A stretch of 12,942 nucleotides of DNA. Origin: Thiotrichales bacterium HSG1 (GTDB taxonomy: Bacteria > Pseudomonadota > Gammaproteobacteria > Beggiatoales > Beggiatoaceae). The first letter of the stretch is position 1; each line of letters starts with the position of its first letter. The translations under genes were made by a program, and so were the position numbers. Under the pieces are notes generated by a model that was given only the letters and a program-made list of their open reading frames with translations, was not told the origin of the DNA and ran no database searches. The stretch lies in NCBI GenBank assembly GCA_030378125.1, contig JAUCGN010000030.1, positions 1 to 12,942 of the forward strand, read 5' to 3'. Of the stretch, positions 8,007 to 12,942 are shown in pieces.

Positions 8007-8038
8007 AAACTTAATTTTCTTAAAACTAAAATTAATTT
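8007..8038. terminator. Weak AT-rich hairpin downstream of bioF
   Basis: AAACTTAATTTT (8007-8018) pairs with AAAATTAATTT (8028-8038), leaving one bulged C. It begins about 20 nt after the bioF stop and lies where a bidirectional terminator would be useful. There are no G:C pairs in the main stem and no strong U-tract, so termination is doubtful. Confidence 0.25.
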
Positions 8039-8211
8039 GCTTGGAGATTTATAATTTTAAACTTCAATTAACTCAGTTGCTTGAGCATGTTAATGAGCAA
8101 TAATCGGAGGAGTTTTATATAATACTACCCTATTTTATTACCGGTGATTTTGATTTCAAAGTACCTCTTAGCTTCTTTAAACTCTAAATTGTTTGATTTT
8201 TACTATAGATT

Positions 8212-8282
8212 AATCTCTACTCAATTAGGAAATTATAGACCAATTGGTCTATAAACTATATGGCTTGACTGAGTAGGAGATT
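8212..8282. repeat. Nested inverted repeat surrounding the 22-bp palindrome
   Basis: AATCTCTACTCA (8212-8223) is matched by TGAGTAGGAGATT (8270-8282) as an inverted repeat with one extra base. The perfect palindrome at 8233-8254 lies between the arms, so the whole could form a cruciform or a branched hairpin. Confidence 0.55.
8233..8254. promoter_or_regulatory. 22-bp perfect palindrome resembling a TetR-family operator
   Basis: The half-site is TTATAGACCAA followed exactly by its reverse complement. The core TAGACC-AATT-GGTCTA matches the TAGACC-N4-GGTCTA form of the E. coli NemR box, and the TTATAGACC half-site is the same as in the QacR operator. No TetR-family gene is in the window, so the binder, if any, is unknown. 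Confidence 0.5.
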
Positions 8283-8306
8283 GGGGTTGTGGAGGGGCAG
8301 GATTGG
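8238..8306. repeat. Repeat copy A, left of the RexAB-like pair
   Basis: From GACCAA through CTATAAACT, TATGGCTTGAC and AGGAGATTGGG to TTGTGGA, this segment matches 9649-9710. A 5-nt insertion (TGAGT) and scattered substitutions separate the copies. It is G-rich on this strand, unlike its surroundings, and does not look coding. Confidence 0.75.
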
Positions 8307-8337
8307 TTACACTTTTACCTACTCTATTTTATTAACT

Positions 8338-8781
8338 TTAATTATTTGTCGGATGTGTGAAAATATGTAATAAATCGTAATATACTTTATAGAAACAAAA
8401 CACAACGCCTAACAATATAGGCAAAACAATTAAATACCTACCTATAGTTATTTTATAGGCATAAATTTCTATTGTGACAATATTTTCTGGAATCACAAAT
8501 AGAAGTATTACTGATACGACTTCAAATATTAATGAATGCTTATAAAAATTTTTTAATCTATGCAGTTCCGTCCCATATTTTTCAATTTTACGATCATACA
8601 AAGTTTTTTTGAGTGGAGAATCGAATAAAATAGATAATGAAGTTATCTTAAAACCAATCATAATTGACAAAAAAGTAATCATATCAGAATATCTATTAAA
8701 TGTTTCATCAAATATCCAATACCCAACAATTGTTGATGTTAATAGTAATATCCAAAACGATATATTATCTTCACCTTTCAT
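8338..8781 (-). CDS. RexB-like four-helix membrane protein
   Basis: A 147-residue integral membrane protein. Hydrophobic segments lie at about 9-24, 34-53, 83-97 and 115-135, with a basic cytoplasmic-type loop between helices 2 and 3 (PLKKTLYDRKIEKYG...HRLKNFYKH). Size, helix number and the basic middle loop parallel lambda RexB (144 residues, four helices), which acts as an ion channel in phage exclusion. There is also a loose resemblance around helix 3 (SLIFEVVSVILLF against RexB's SFVELGALFF). Its ATG overlaps the stop of the upstream gene (ATGA), and AGGAAGG lies 11 nt before it, so the two are translationally coupled. The RexB assignment rests on architecture and recalled sequence, not on a search. 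Another small membrane effector of a two-gene toxin or defence system is the alternative. Confidence 0.7.
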   Translation of the reverse strand: MKGEDNISFWILLLTSTIVGYWIFDETFNRYSDMITFLSIMIGFKITSLSILFDSPLKKTLYDRKIEKYGTELHRLKNFYKHSLIFEVVSVILLFVIPENIVTIEIYAYKITIGRYLIVLPILLGVVFCFYKVYYDLLHIFTHPTNN

Positions 8782-9578
8782 AAATCGTGAAGCCTTCCTA
8801 GCAATTTATTCTTAATAATATTAGGATCGAATTTCCCATTATTTTCTTTATCACAAGAAATATATATTTTTTGAACGAAAGTGTCCACATTAAACACGAA
8901 ATCAAAGTTATTATTATCCGTTCCTCTGATTACAAGCTCATTTAATTCAGTTTGTTCTCTTGACTTTATTAAACCTAAAATAAAGTCCACAATTTTAGAA
9001 CCTTTAGGATATTTTGTATCTAAAGTAAATTTTTCAGGAGCTTCAACCCCTGTTAAATCAATTAATGCCTGTCTTTTTTTACTATCTTTATTGAATAAAT
9101 CTTTTGCTTCAGTAAATGAAATTTCGTTTACTTCTTTTAAAATAGAAATGAAATCATCCTTAGACTTGAAAAATCTTTTAACCTCAAAAGTTTTTGATAA
9201 TTTTTCTTGAATCATATTTTCAAATATCTTTTCCTTATTCAAATTAGAAAGATAAAGCATATTTTTATTAAAATAATATAACACAAATAATTGGTTAGTT
9301 AATTCAGCTTCATCATTTTTTCTATGATTATTCTTTTTTCTACCAGAGTTGATATTTGTAAGTTTGTTATCAATTGGATTAGGTTTACCATAATCAAATT
9401 CAAACCAAATATATTCCTTTTCTTTTTGAACTTTAATTTCGTAATAAACATCATCAATTAACATATGAAATGATGAACCTAAACTTGTAAATGTATCGAA
9501 ATTTGGATTTACAATCCTTTCTCCAGTTTTGGTTTTATATTCAATAAGTTGCATTAAATTAAATCCAATTTTTGCCAT
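8778..9578 (-). CDS. RexA-like soluble protein, first gene of the two-gene cassette
   Basis: A 266-residue soluble, Lys- and Asn-rich protein with no signal or membrane segment. The N-terminal half has alternating strands (SFHMLIDDVYYEIKV 36-50, EKEYIWFEFDYG 53-64, NQLFVLYYFNKNMLYLSNLN 95-114). The C-terminal half contains FTLDTKYPKGSKIVDFILGL (184-203) and ELNELVIRG (211-219), resembling in spacing the lambda RexA stretch VKVEAKLPVFGDILKVLG...LDIVIKP. Lambda RexA (279 residues) is the intracellular sensor that activates RexB. The gene is preceded by an extended -10 promoter with a leader of about 35 nt. It is visibly more AT-rich than the glmS-ispA end, consistent with horizontal acquisition. 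The homology is remote and unverified; what is solid is a real gene coupled to a membrane partner. Confidence 0.72.
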   Translation of the reverse strand: MAKIGFNLMQLIEYKTKTGERIVNPNFDTFTSLGSSFHMLIDDVYYEIKVQKEKEYIWFEFDYGKPNPIDNKLTNINSGRKKNNHRKNDEAELTNQLFVLYYFNKNMLYLSNLNKEKIFENMIQEKLSKTFEVKRFFKSKDDFISILKEVNEISFTEAKDLFNKDSKKRQALIDLTGVEAPEKFTLDTKYPKGSKIVDFILGLIKSREQTELNELVIRGTDNNNFDFVFNVDTFVQKIYISCDKENNGKFDPNIIKNKLLGRLHDL

Positions 9579-9620
9579 TTTATTATTCCAATGAGGTAGT
9601 AGAATATATTTTTATTGTGC

Positions 9621-9629
9621 ATTATATCA
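9621..9629 (-). promoter_or_regulatory. Extended -10 promoter for the RexAB-like operon
   Basis: On the minus strand this reads TGATATAAT, a perfect extended -10 (TGN-TATAAT) about 42 nt before the ATG at 9578. No good -35 is present (CAACTT at 17 nt), which is usual for extended -10 promoters. Confidence 0.6.
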
Positions 9630-9648
9630 TAAATTAGAAACCGAAGTT

Positions 9649-9710
9649 GACCAACAAATCTATAAACTCTATGGCTTGACAGGAGATTGGGATTGTGGAA
9701 GGGTAGGTTT
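9649..9710. repeat. Repeat copy B, right of the RexAB-like pair
   Basis: The second copy of the segment at 8238-8306, in the same orientation and shorter by 5 nt. The palindrome half-site is degraded here (GACCAACAAATCTATAAAC), so this copy lacks the operator-like dyad. Confidence 0.75.
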
Positions 9711-9717
9711 GAATATA

Positions 9718-9726
9718 TGATATAAT
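9718..9726 (+). promoter_or_regulatory. Extended -10 promoter directed toward the TIGR04255 operon
   Basis: TGATATAAT on the plus strand, the mirror image of the leftward promoter at 9621-9629. TATGATATAAT (9716-9726) and ATTATATCATA (9621-9631) are exact inverted copies. No strong -35 is visible. Confidence 0.5.
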
Positions 9727-9913
9727 AAACTTGTTTTTTTTGAAAATGTATATATCACGATTTAGGACGGTTTTTAATAATTTATTGAAACTTAACATGT
9801 AATCATAATCTTTTGATTTCAAGTAAAACCCTATTGAGAGATGATAGTGATATACATACTTAAAAACTTATAAGTTACAACATAAACAGCATAATAACTG
9901 ATTTAGATTCAAC

Positions 9914-10624
9914 ATGAACTTACCAAAAAGAATTTCACCTTGCCCAATTATAGAAGCAATCTTTGAAATACGATTTGATTCAAAATTGCCAGAAGATGCT
10001 ATCTTTGGTATCTTCTATAATAAATTCCAAGATAAATACCAAAAAGTTGAGCAATTACCAATTCTTCAACTGCCACAAGTTGTAAGAACTCAAGATATGA
10101 ATCTGATTTATGCACCACACTATAGGCTGTTAAATGAAAATATGAATATCCAAATTGGACCGAAAATATTTTCTTTAGCTAATGTGGGTGAATATATTGG
10201 TTGGGATAATTTTTTAGAACAAATACAAGAAACTTATGAGAAAGTAGAAGAGACAGGTGTACTGTCAAATATTAATAGAATATCTCTTAGATACATAAAT
10301 TTTTTTAAAAATGTCAATATAATTATGGATACCAGTTTTAAGGCTTCCATAGGTGATGAAATATTAAATAATGAAAAAATAAATTTTATTGCTGAAATAT
10401 CTTCTGGAAAATCTATACAAAATCTAAAAATAATAAATTCAGCTGAAGTAGTATTGTCTGAAAAGAAAATTAAAGGCTCAATTATTGACATAGATACGGC
10501 GGTTAATTTAACTGACTTTGAGAATTTTTTATCCGCAATTAACTATGCTCATGACAAAGAAAAGATGCTTTTTTATAAAGTTCTTGGTGAGCAATTTATT
10601 AATACACTTAATCCTGAGTATTAG
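9914..10624 (+). CDS. TIGR04255 family protein (sporadically distributed, function unknown)
   Basis: 236 residues with the family's opening LPKRISPCPIIEAIFEIRFDS (3-23) and the conserved block IYAPHYRLLN (65-74), IQIGPKIFSLANVGEYIGWDNF (79-100), and RISLRYINFF (122-131). It ends in a helix and LNPEY. TIGR04255 members run to roughly 240-270 residues, so this copy looks complete. No catalytic motif, signal peptide or membrane helix is visible; it should be a cytoplasmic, possibly beta-barrel-like protein. The ribosome site is weak and the gene is first of three on the same strand, with 7 nt to the next start. The family is known for patchy occurrence, which fits mobile or accessory modules. 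Its biochemical role is not known to me. Confidence 0.85.
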   Translation: MNLPKRISPCPIIEAIFEIRFDSKLPEDAIFGIFYNKFQDKYQKVEQLPILQLPQVVRTQDMNLIYAPHYRLLNENMNIQIGPKIFSLANVGEYIGWDNFLEQIQETYEKVEETGVLSNINRISLRYINFFKNVNIIMDTSFKASIGDEILNNEKINFIAEISSGKSIQNLKIINSAEVVLSEKKIKGSIIDIDTAVNLTDFENFLSAINYAHDKEKMLFYKVLGEQFINTLNPEY

Positions 10625-10631
10625 ACTTATT

Positions 10632-10928
10632 ATGACTGATATGACTAAATATAATGTGGTAGGTTTTGTTGCAACAACTGCTGTTTTATGCTACTCAGCT
10701 TTTGGTGAGCCAATTTCACAGAATAACTATCATTATAGTACTAAAGATTCTGTACAACAATATCAAAGCCAGTATGATTATTATACCCTTAGTATAGAAA
10801 ACTCTATTCCGGTATCTGAACAAATAGCAGTTCTTCATAAATTTTCTAGTTCAATATTGAATAATATTAAAGATATTGATCCTGAGTTTTCAGCTTTGGT
10901 AGATGATAAATTTTGGGATTTGATATGA
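10632..10928 (+). CDS. Small protein with one N-terminal hydrophobic segment, middle gene of the triad
   Basis: 98 residues from ATG 10632; the frame is open further upstream, but those starts would run inside the TIGR04255 gene. Residues 8-24 (NVVGFVATTAVLCYSAF) form either a short membrane anchor or a signal peptide, with possible cleavage after the following Gly. The remainder is polar, Tyr-, Ser- and Gln-rich, and probably helical (SIPVSEQIAVLHKFSSSILNNIK). It begins 7 nt after the upstream stop, and its TGA overlaps the next gene's ATG (ATGA), so it is clearly part of an operon. I do not recognise the family. An exported or anchored partner of the flanking soluble proteins is one reading. 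Confidence 0.65.
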   Translation: MTDMTKYNVVGFVATTAVLCYSAFGEPISQNNYHYSTKDSVQQYQSQYDYYTLSIENSIPVSEQIAVLHKFSSSILNNIKDIDPEFSALVDDKFWDLI

Positions 10929-11545
10929 TTTCTGATGAAGAACTAAGTAAATATTTACCTCAGTATTTATCTGAATCATCAACTATTTCATTGTTCAATG
11001 AGCTAAAGCAATTTCCAAAAAATATTGATAAGAGAATTTACACTGATAAATTAAAAAATGACTCATCAATATATCAAGGGGATGGTTTGCGTAACTTGCT
11101 CTGTGTAAATTTACCCAGCTTGGATGCTAGGCCAATACTGGGAATGATATTTTCAAATACATGTGATATAAATAGCGAAAATAAAAGATTATTTGATGCA
11201 AGGTTGTCCTATGCTCCAATATTTAATCTCGAAAAATATCATACAGCACTAATTCAAAAATATGTAGATAGTAGTGAAAGATCATCCGAATCAATAAAGT
11301 CTCATGTTGAAGATATAAAAAAGCAAAATATTAGTCAAATATTTTATCTTCCAAAAGGTGGATTTTTAGATAATGATTCTATCGTTTTTCTTGATCGAAT
11401 TAATAATTTGCCATCAAATTATTTTGATGGAGAACAAATAAAAAATAATCGAGCCTTTTCTTTAAGTGACTACGGATTCTATATTTTTTTATTCAAATTA
11501 TCTATACACTTTACAAGAGTTAGAGAAAATGTGTGTAGAAATTAG
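10925..11545 (+). CDS. Uncharacterised protein with SNTCD motif, third gene of the triad
   Basis: 206 residues from the ATG at 10925, which forms an ATGA overlap with the preceding stop; a TTG 12 nt upstream is an alternative but fits less well. MISDEELSKYLPQYLS (1-16) is a helical start. GMIFSNTCDINSENKRL (73-89) contains an S-N-T-C-D motif, reminiscent of the SQxCD motif seen in several uncharacterised accessory proteins; Cys80 and Asp81 are candidate functional residues. The C-terminal third (ISQIFYLPKGGFLDNDSIVFLDRINNLP, then AFSLSDYGFYIFLFKLSIHFTRVRENV) has strong alternating hydrophobicity and reads like a conserved domain. There is no signal peptide, and one amphipathic or hydrophobic helix lies near 182-197. 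Function unknown; it is probably coupled to the TIGR04255 protein. Confidence 0.72.
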   Translation: MISDEELSKYLPQYLSESSTISLFNELKQFPKNIDKRIYTDKLKNDSSIYQGDGLRNLLCVNLPSLDARPILGMIFSNTCDINSENKRLFDARLSYAPIFNLEKYHTALIQKYVDSSERSSESIKSHVEDIKKQNISQIFYLPKGGFLDNDSIVFLDRINNLPSNYFDGEQIKNNRAFSLSDYGFYIFLFKLSIHFTRVRENVCRN

Positions 11546-11557
11546 ATAATTACCATC

Positions 11558-11581
11558 GTTCCCAAACTCCTGTTTAGTAAC
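11558..11581. repeat. Palindromic repeat, first of an oppositely oriented pair
   Basis: GTTCCCAAACTCC followed by TGTTTAGTAAC is an imperfect hairpin just after the triad's last stop codon. The first 13 nt match the reverse complement of 11683-11695 with one mismatch. It could also act as a terminator region for the operon. Confidence 0.6.
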
Positions 11582-11670
11582 ACACTACCAAAAATCTCCG
11601 CTTCATCTTCCAAATTCCAATTACCCTAAAATATCAACACTATACCAATTCAAAGCTTTCAGAACATTGC

Positions 11671-11695
11671 GTTAACCAAACTGGAGTTTGGAAAC
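11671..11695. repeat. Palindromic repeat, second of the pair
   Basis: GTTAACCAAACT-GGAGTTTGGAAAC is a hairpin-forming palindrome (CCAAACT/AGTTTGG core), an inverted relative of the element at 11558-11581. It lies just beyond the 3' end of the KilA-N gene, so the two copies bracket the space between converging genes. Confidence 0.6.
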
Positions 11696-11707
11696 AATAT
11701 TACCTAA

Positions 11708-12403
11708 TTACCTATGTTGATTATTACTACCAAAAATCTTCTTATCTATTTCAATCATAGTTAGATAACGATTCATATGATAATCAATTTTTCGTTTCAG
11801 AAAATTAATAGGAAGTTCTCTAGACAAGGAATTTTCACCAAGTTTTATATCAGTAATCACGTTATTAAACACATGATTTCTTATACAATAATCAATTTTA
11901 GTGCCAGTATTCCAATCAGTTGTTCGTTTTAACTTTTGCTTAAAATAAACATTCATTTGAATAACAATTCCTACCAAATTTTCTTCAGCAAACAATTTAG
12001 GCAACCAAACCATTCGCAATTCATTATAATAATCACCACCTGACTCACGTAATGACGGGTAATTTTCCAAAAAGAAATGATAAATAAATACTTCAAACTT
12101 TGGTGATAACCAAGAACAATAACGAATTGCTAATACCGGATGTATTCTCCTTGTTTTACCACGACTTTGCTCCAATTCATCTACTTCTAAGTTTTCGCTC
12201 TCCGCTAATGCCTGCATAAACAGTTTGATACTTCTTCTTTTTCTGAAAATTATATAAGTTTTATCTTTAAGTTCACTTGGTTTTACACTAAATTTCTCAA
12301 ATGCTAAATCATATAACTTGTCAACGACTACATAACCACCATTCATGTGAATAGGTACCATTGTTCCATCGTGAATAGGATTAACTATAGTTTTAGATTT
12401 CAT
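11708..12403 (-). CDS. KilA-N domain protein (phage antirepressor-like DNA-binding protein)
   Basis: 231 residues with an N-terminal KilA-N domain at about 22-113. GGYVVVDKLYDLAFEKF is the entry strand and helix, and RRSIKLFMQALAESENLEVDELEQSRGK the variable middle. RIHPVLAIRYCSWLSPKFEVFIYHFFLENY (87-115) is the diagnostic stretch, corresponding to the family's WvHP.LA...A.WlSp.F. The C-terminal 115 residues (YYNELRMVWLPKLFAEENLVGIVI..., ending with helical KRKIDYHMNRYLTMIEIDKK) are unfamiliar and probably a dimerisation or effector-binding part. KilA-N proteins are common in phages, large DNA viruses and integrated elements, often as antirepressors, so this suggests a prophage remnant or a mobile island. 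No integrase or structural phage gene is present. The start at 12403 is the first ATG and keeps the domain complete. Confidence 0.82.
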   Translation of the reverse strand: MKSKTIVNPIHDGTMVPIHMNGGYVVVDKLYDLAFEKFSVKPSELKDKTYIIFRKRRSIKLFMQALAESENLEVDELEQSRGKTRRIHPVLAIRYCSWLSPKFEVFIYHFFLENYPSLRESGGDYYNELRMVWLPKLFAEENLVGIVIQMNVYFKQKLKRTTDWNTGTKIDYCIRNHVFNNVITDIKLGENSLSRELPINFLKRKIDYHMNRYLTMIEIDKKIFGSNNQHR

Positions 12404-12755
12404 CTAAATATTACCATTATTTAAGAAAAAAATATATGTATAAAAATACAAATTTATATGTAAACTAATACTGATTTTAATAATGGTATATTTTTTCATA
12501 TCAAGTAGTATTTTATAAAACATAGGACTTACGCATTGACAACTTCTAAAAAATAATATTTCAATAAAATTATATATTTATAAAATAAATTCGATTTATC
12601 ATAATTTCTGTAAAAATTGAAGTATAAAATTACAATGCTAAGTTGCGTAAAGGAATTATGTAATTTTAAAATATAAATTATATGTATATTAAATTTAACT
12701 ATTTATATAGTAACTTGTTGTATTTAAATAGTTTCATAATATGATGAACTTATCA
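12404..12755. other. Very AT-rich gene-free interval containing an inverted repeat and a MITE-like element
   Basis: I see no supportable gene here. The part nearest the KilA-N start carries the 10-bp inverted repeat at 12412-12488. From 12522 on, the interval is filled by the MITE-like element described separately, whose interior is almost pure A and T. Confidence 0.65.
12412..12488. promoter_or_regulatory. Widely spaced 10-bp inverted repeat upstream of the KilA-N gene
   Basis: TACCATTATT (12412-12421) and AATAATGGTA (12479-12488) are exact inverted copies, with further partial matching on both sides. They flank the region where the KilA-N promoter should lie, so they could be paired operator sites. 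Chance is possible in such AT-rich DNA. Confidence 0.35.
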
Positions 12756-12770
12756 ATGCGTAAGTCCTAT
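12522..12770. mobile_element. MITE-like element with 25-bp terminal inverted repeats
   Basis: The left end (12522-12546) begins ATAGGACTTACGCATTGA. The right end (12746-12770) is its inverted copy, with 18 exact matches at the outer tip and 2 mismatches over 25 bp. The 199-nt interior is very AT-rich and non-coding; an internal TTGCGTAA at 12643-12650 resembles an inner fragment of the terminal sequence. If the outermost TA on each side is taken as target duplication, the element would use a TA target, as in IS630/Tc1 types; the palindromic ends prevent proof. It directly abuts the truncated transposase. Confidence 0.7.
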
Positions 12771-12942
12771 AAAAGTAATAAACAATGGGTTTGGCTTGCC
12801 ATTGATGTTGAAACTGGAGAAATTGTTGGTTCTTATACAGGTAGTCGAGATGCTCAAGGAGCCAAAGGTTTATGGGATTCATTACCTCCTGTTTATCGAC
12901 AATGTGCGGTTTCTTATACAGATTTTTGGAAAGCATATGATG
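12756..12942 (+). pseudogene. IS1-family transposase fragment, 5'-truncated and running off the window
   Basis: The open frame from ATG 12756 reads through the window end. From about residue 7 it matches the InsB-type catalytic region of IS1-family transposases: KQWVWLAIDVETGEIVG, then GLWDSLPPVYRQC, then YTDFWKAYD. The N-terminal zinc-finger and helix-turn-helix part and the first catalytic Asp (usually in a DE-L/M-W motif just upstream of this point) are missing. The first five codons are supplied by the right terminal repeat of the MITE-like element. A transposase lacking the first DDE residue should be inactive, so this is called a pseudogene. The 3' end is outside the window. Confidence 0.78.

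Larger units (their letters stand above)
8125..8334. repeat. 16-nt direct repeats bounding the palindrome and repeat A segment
   Basis: CTACCCTATTTTATTA (8125-8140) recurs as CTACTCTATTTTATTA (8319-8334), 15 of 16 identical. Between the copies lie about 180 nt, including the palindrome and repeat A. They could be the scars of an insertion or an unrelated short repeat. Confidence 0.4.
7987..8337. other. Gene-free, repeat-rich interval between bioF and the RexB-like gene
   Basis: I see no convincing coding sequence in these 351 bases. They hold a weak AT-only hairpin after bioF, two copies of a 16-nt direct repeat, a nested inverted repeat around a 22-bp palindrome, and repeat copy A. These are listed separately. 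Confidence 0.7.
9579..9913. other. Divergent intergenic region between the RexAB-like pair and the TIGR04255 operon
   Basis: These 335 bases hold no gene I can support. They carry repeat copy B, two outward-facing extended -10 promoters and a 12-bp palindrome (AACTTATAAGTT, 9865-9876) about 40 nt before the TIGR04255 start. The rightward transcript would have a leader of about 180 nt. Confidence 0.65.

Noticed and set aside
9634..9822. A 62-codon minus-strand open frame across repeat copy B
   Set aside because: It covers repeat B and the rightward promoter, has no family resemblance and no ribosome site; it is a by-product of the repeat.
10518..10631. Upstream start for the 98-aa gene inside the TIGR04255 gene
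   Set aside because: It would overlap the TIGR04255 coding end by over 100 nt and add a tail without ribosome site; ATG 10632 gives normal operon spacing.
11546..11707. Possible CRISPR-like array from the paired repeats
   Set aside because: There are only two copies, in opposite orientation and not identical, with no regular spacers and no cas genes.
12724..12936. A minus-strand open frame opposite the IS1 fragment
   Set aside because: The plus strand in this stretch encodes recognisable transposase sequence, so this is its antisense shadow.

Overview
The window is AT-rich bacterial DNA. The two housekeeping proteins at its left end (GlmS, IspA) read as gammaproteobacterial. The single-heme cytochrome with an Asn-Pro-Cys-rich leader, the LuxI-like acyltransferase and the many short palindromic repeats and transposon debris would suit a large or filamentous sulfur bacterium of the Thiotrichales/Beggiatoaceae type. 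That placement is an inference and was not tested by any search.

Left part (1-8000, more core-like). The 3' two-thirds of glmS abuts ispA with no spacer. Next come an exported c-type cytochrome, a membrane protein built from two tandem 66-residue units and started by TTG, and a GTG-started LuxI/GNAT-type acyltransferase whose leader folds into a hairpin. Converging on the acyltransferase with a 14-nt overlap is a large AAA/STAND-type P-loop ATPase on the minus strand. A solitary bioF is divergent from the ATPase.

Right part (8000-12942, accessory). A minus-strand pair overlaps by ATGA: a 266-aa soluble protein followed by a 147-aa four-helix membrane protein. Its order, sizes and topology resemble phage lambda RexA/RexB. 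Related repeat copies lie on both sides of the pair, and one of them contains a 22-bp perfect palindrome like a TetR-family operator. Between this pair and the next operon are two outward-facing extended -10 promoters that form the arms of an inverted repeat. The rightward operon has three genes: a TIGR04255-family protein, a 98-aa protein with one hydrophobic segment, and a 206-aa protein that overlaps the preceding gene by ATGA and carries an SNTCD motif. After a pair of oppositely oriented palindromic repeats comes a minus-strand KilA-N-domain protein. The window ends in a roughly 250-bp MITE-like element with 25-bp terminal inverted repeats, fused to a 5'-truncated IS1-family transposase.

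The most likely undescribed biology is the RexAB-like pair and the TIGR04255 triad, placed back to back around one divergent promoter region in a repeat-rich accessory island. A defensive role is inferred from architecture and context only.
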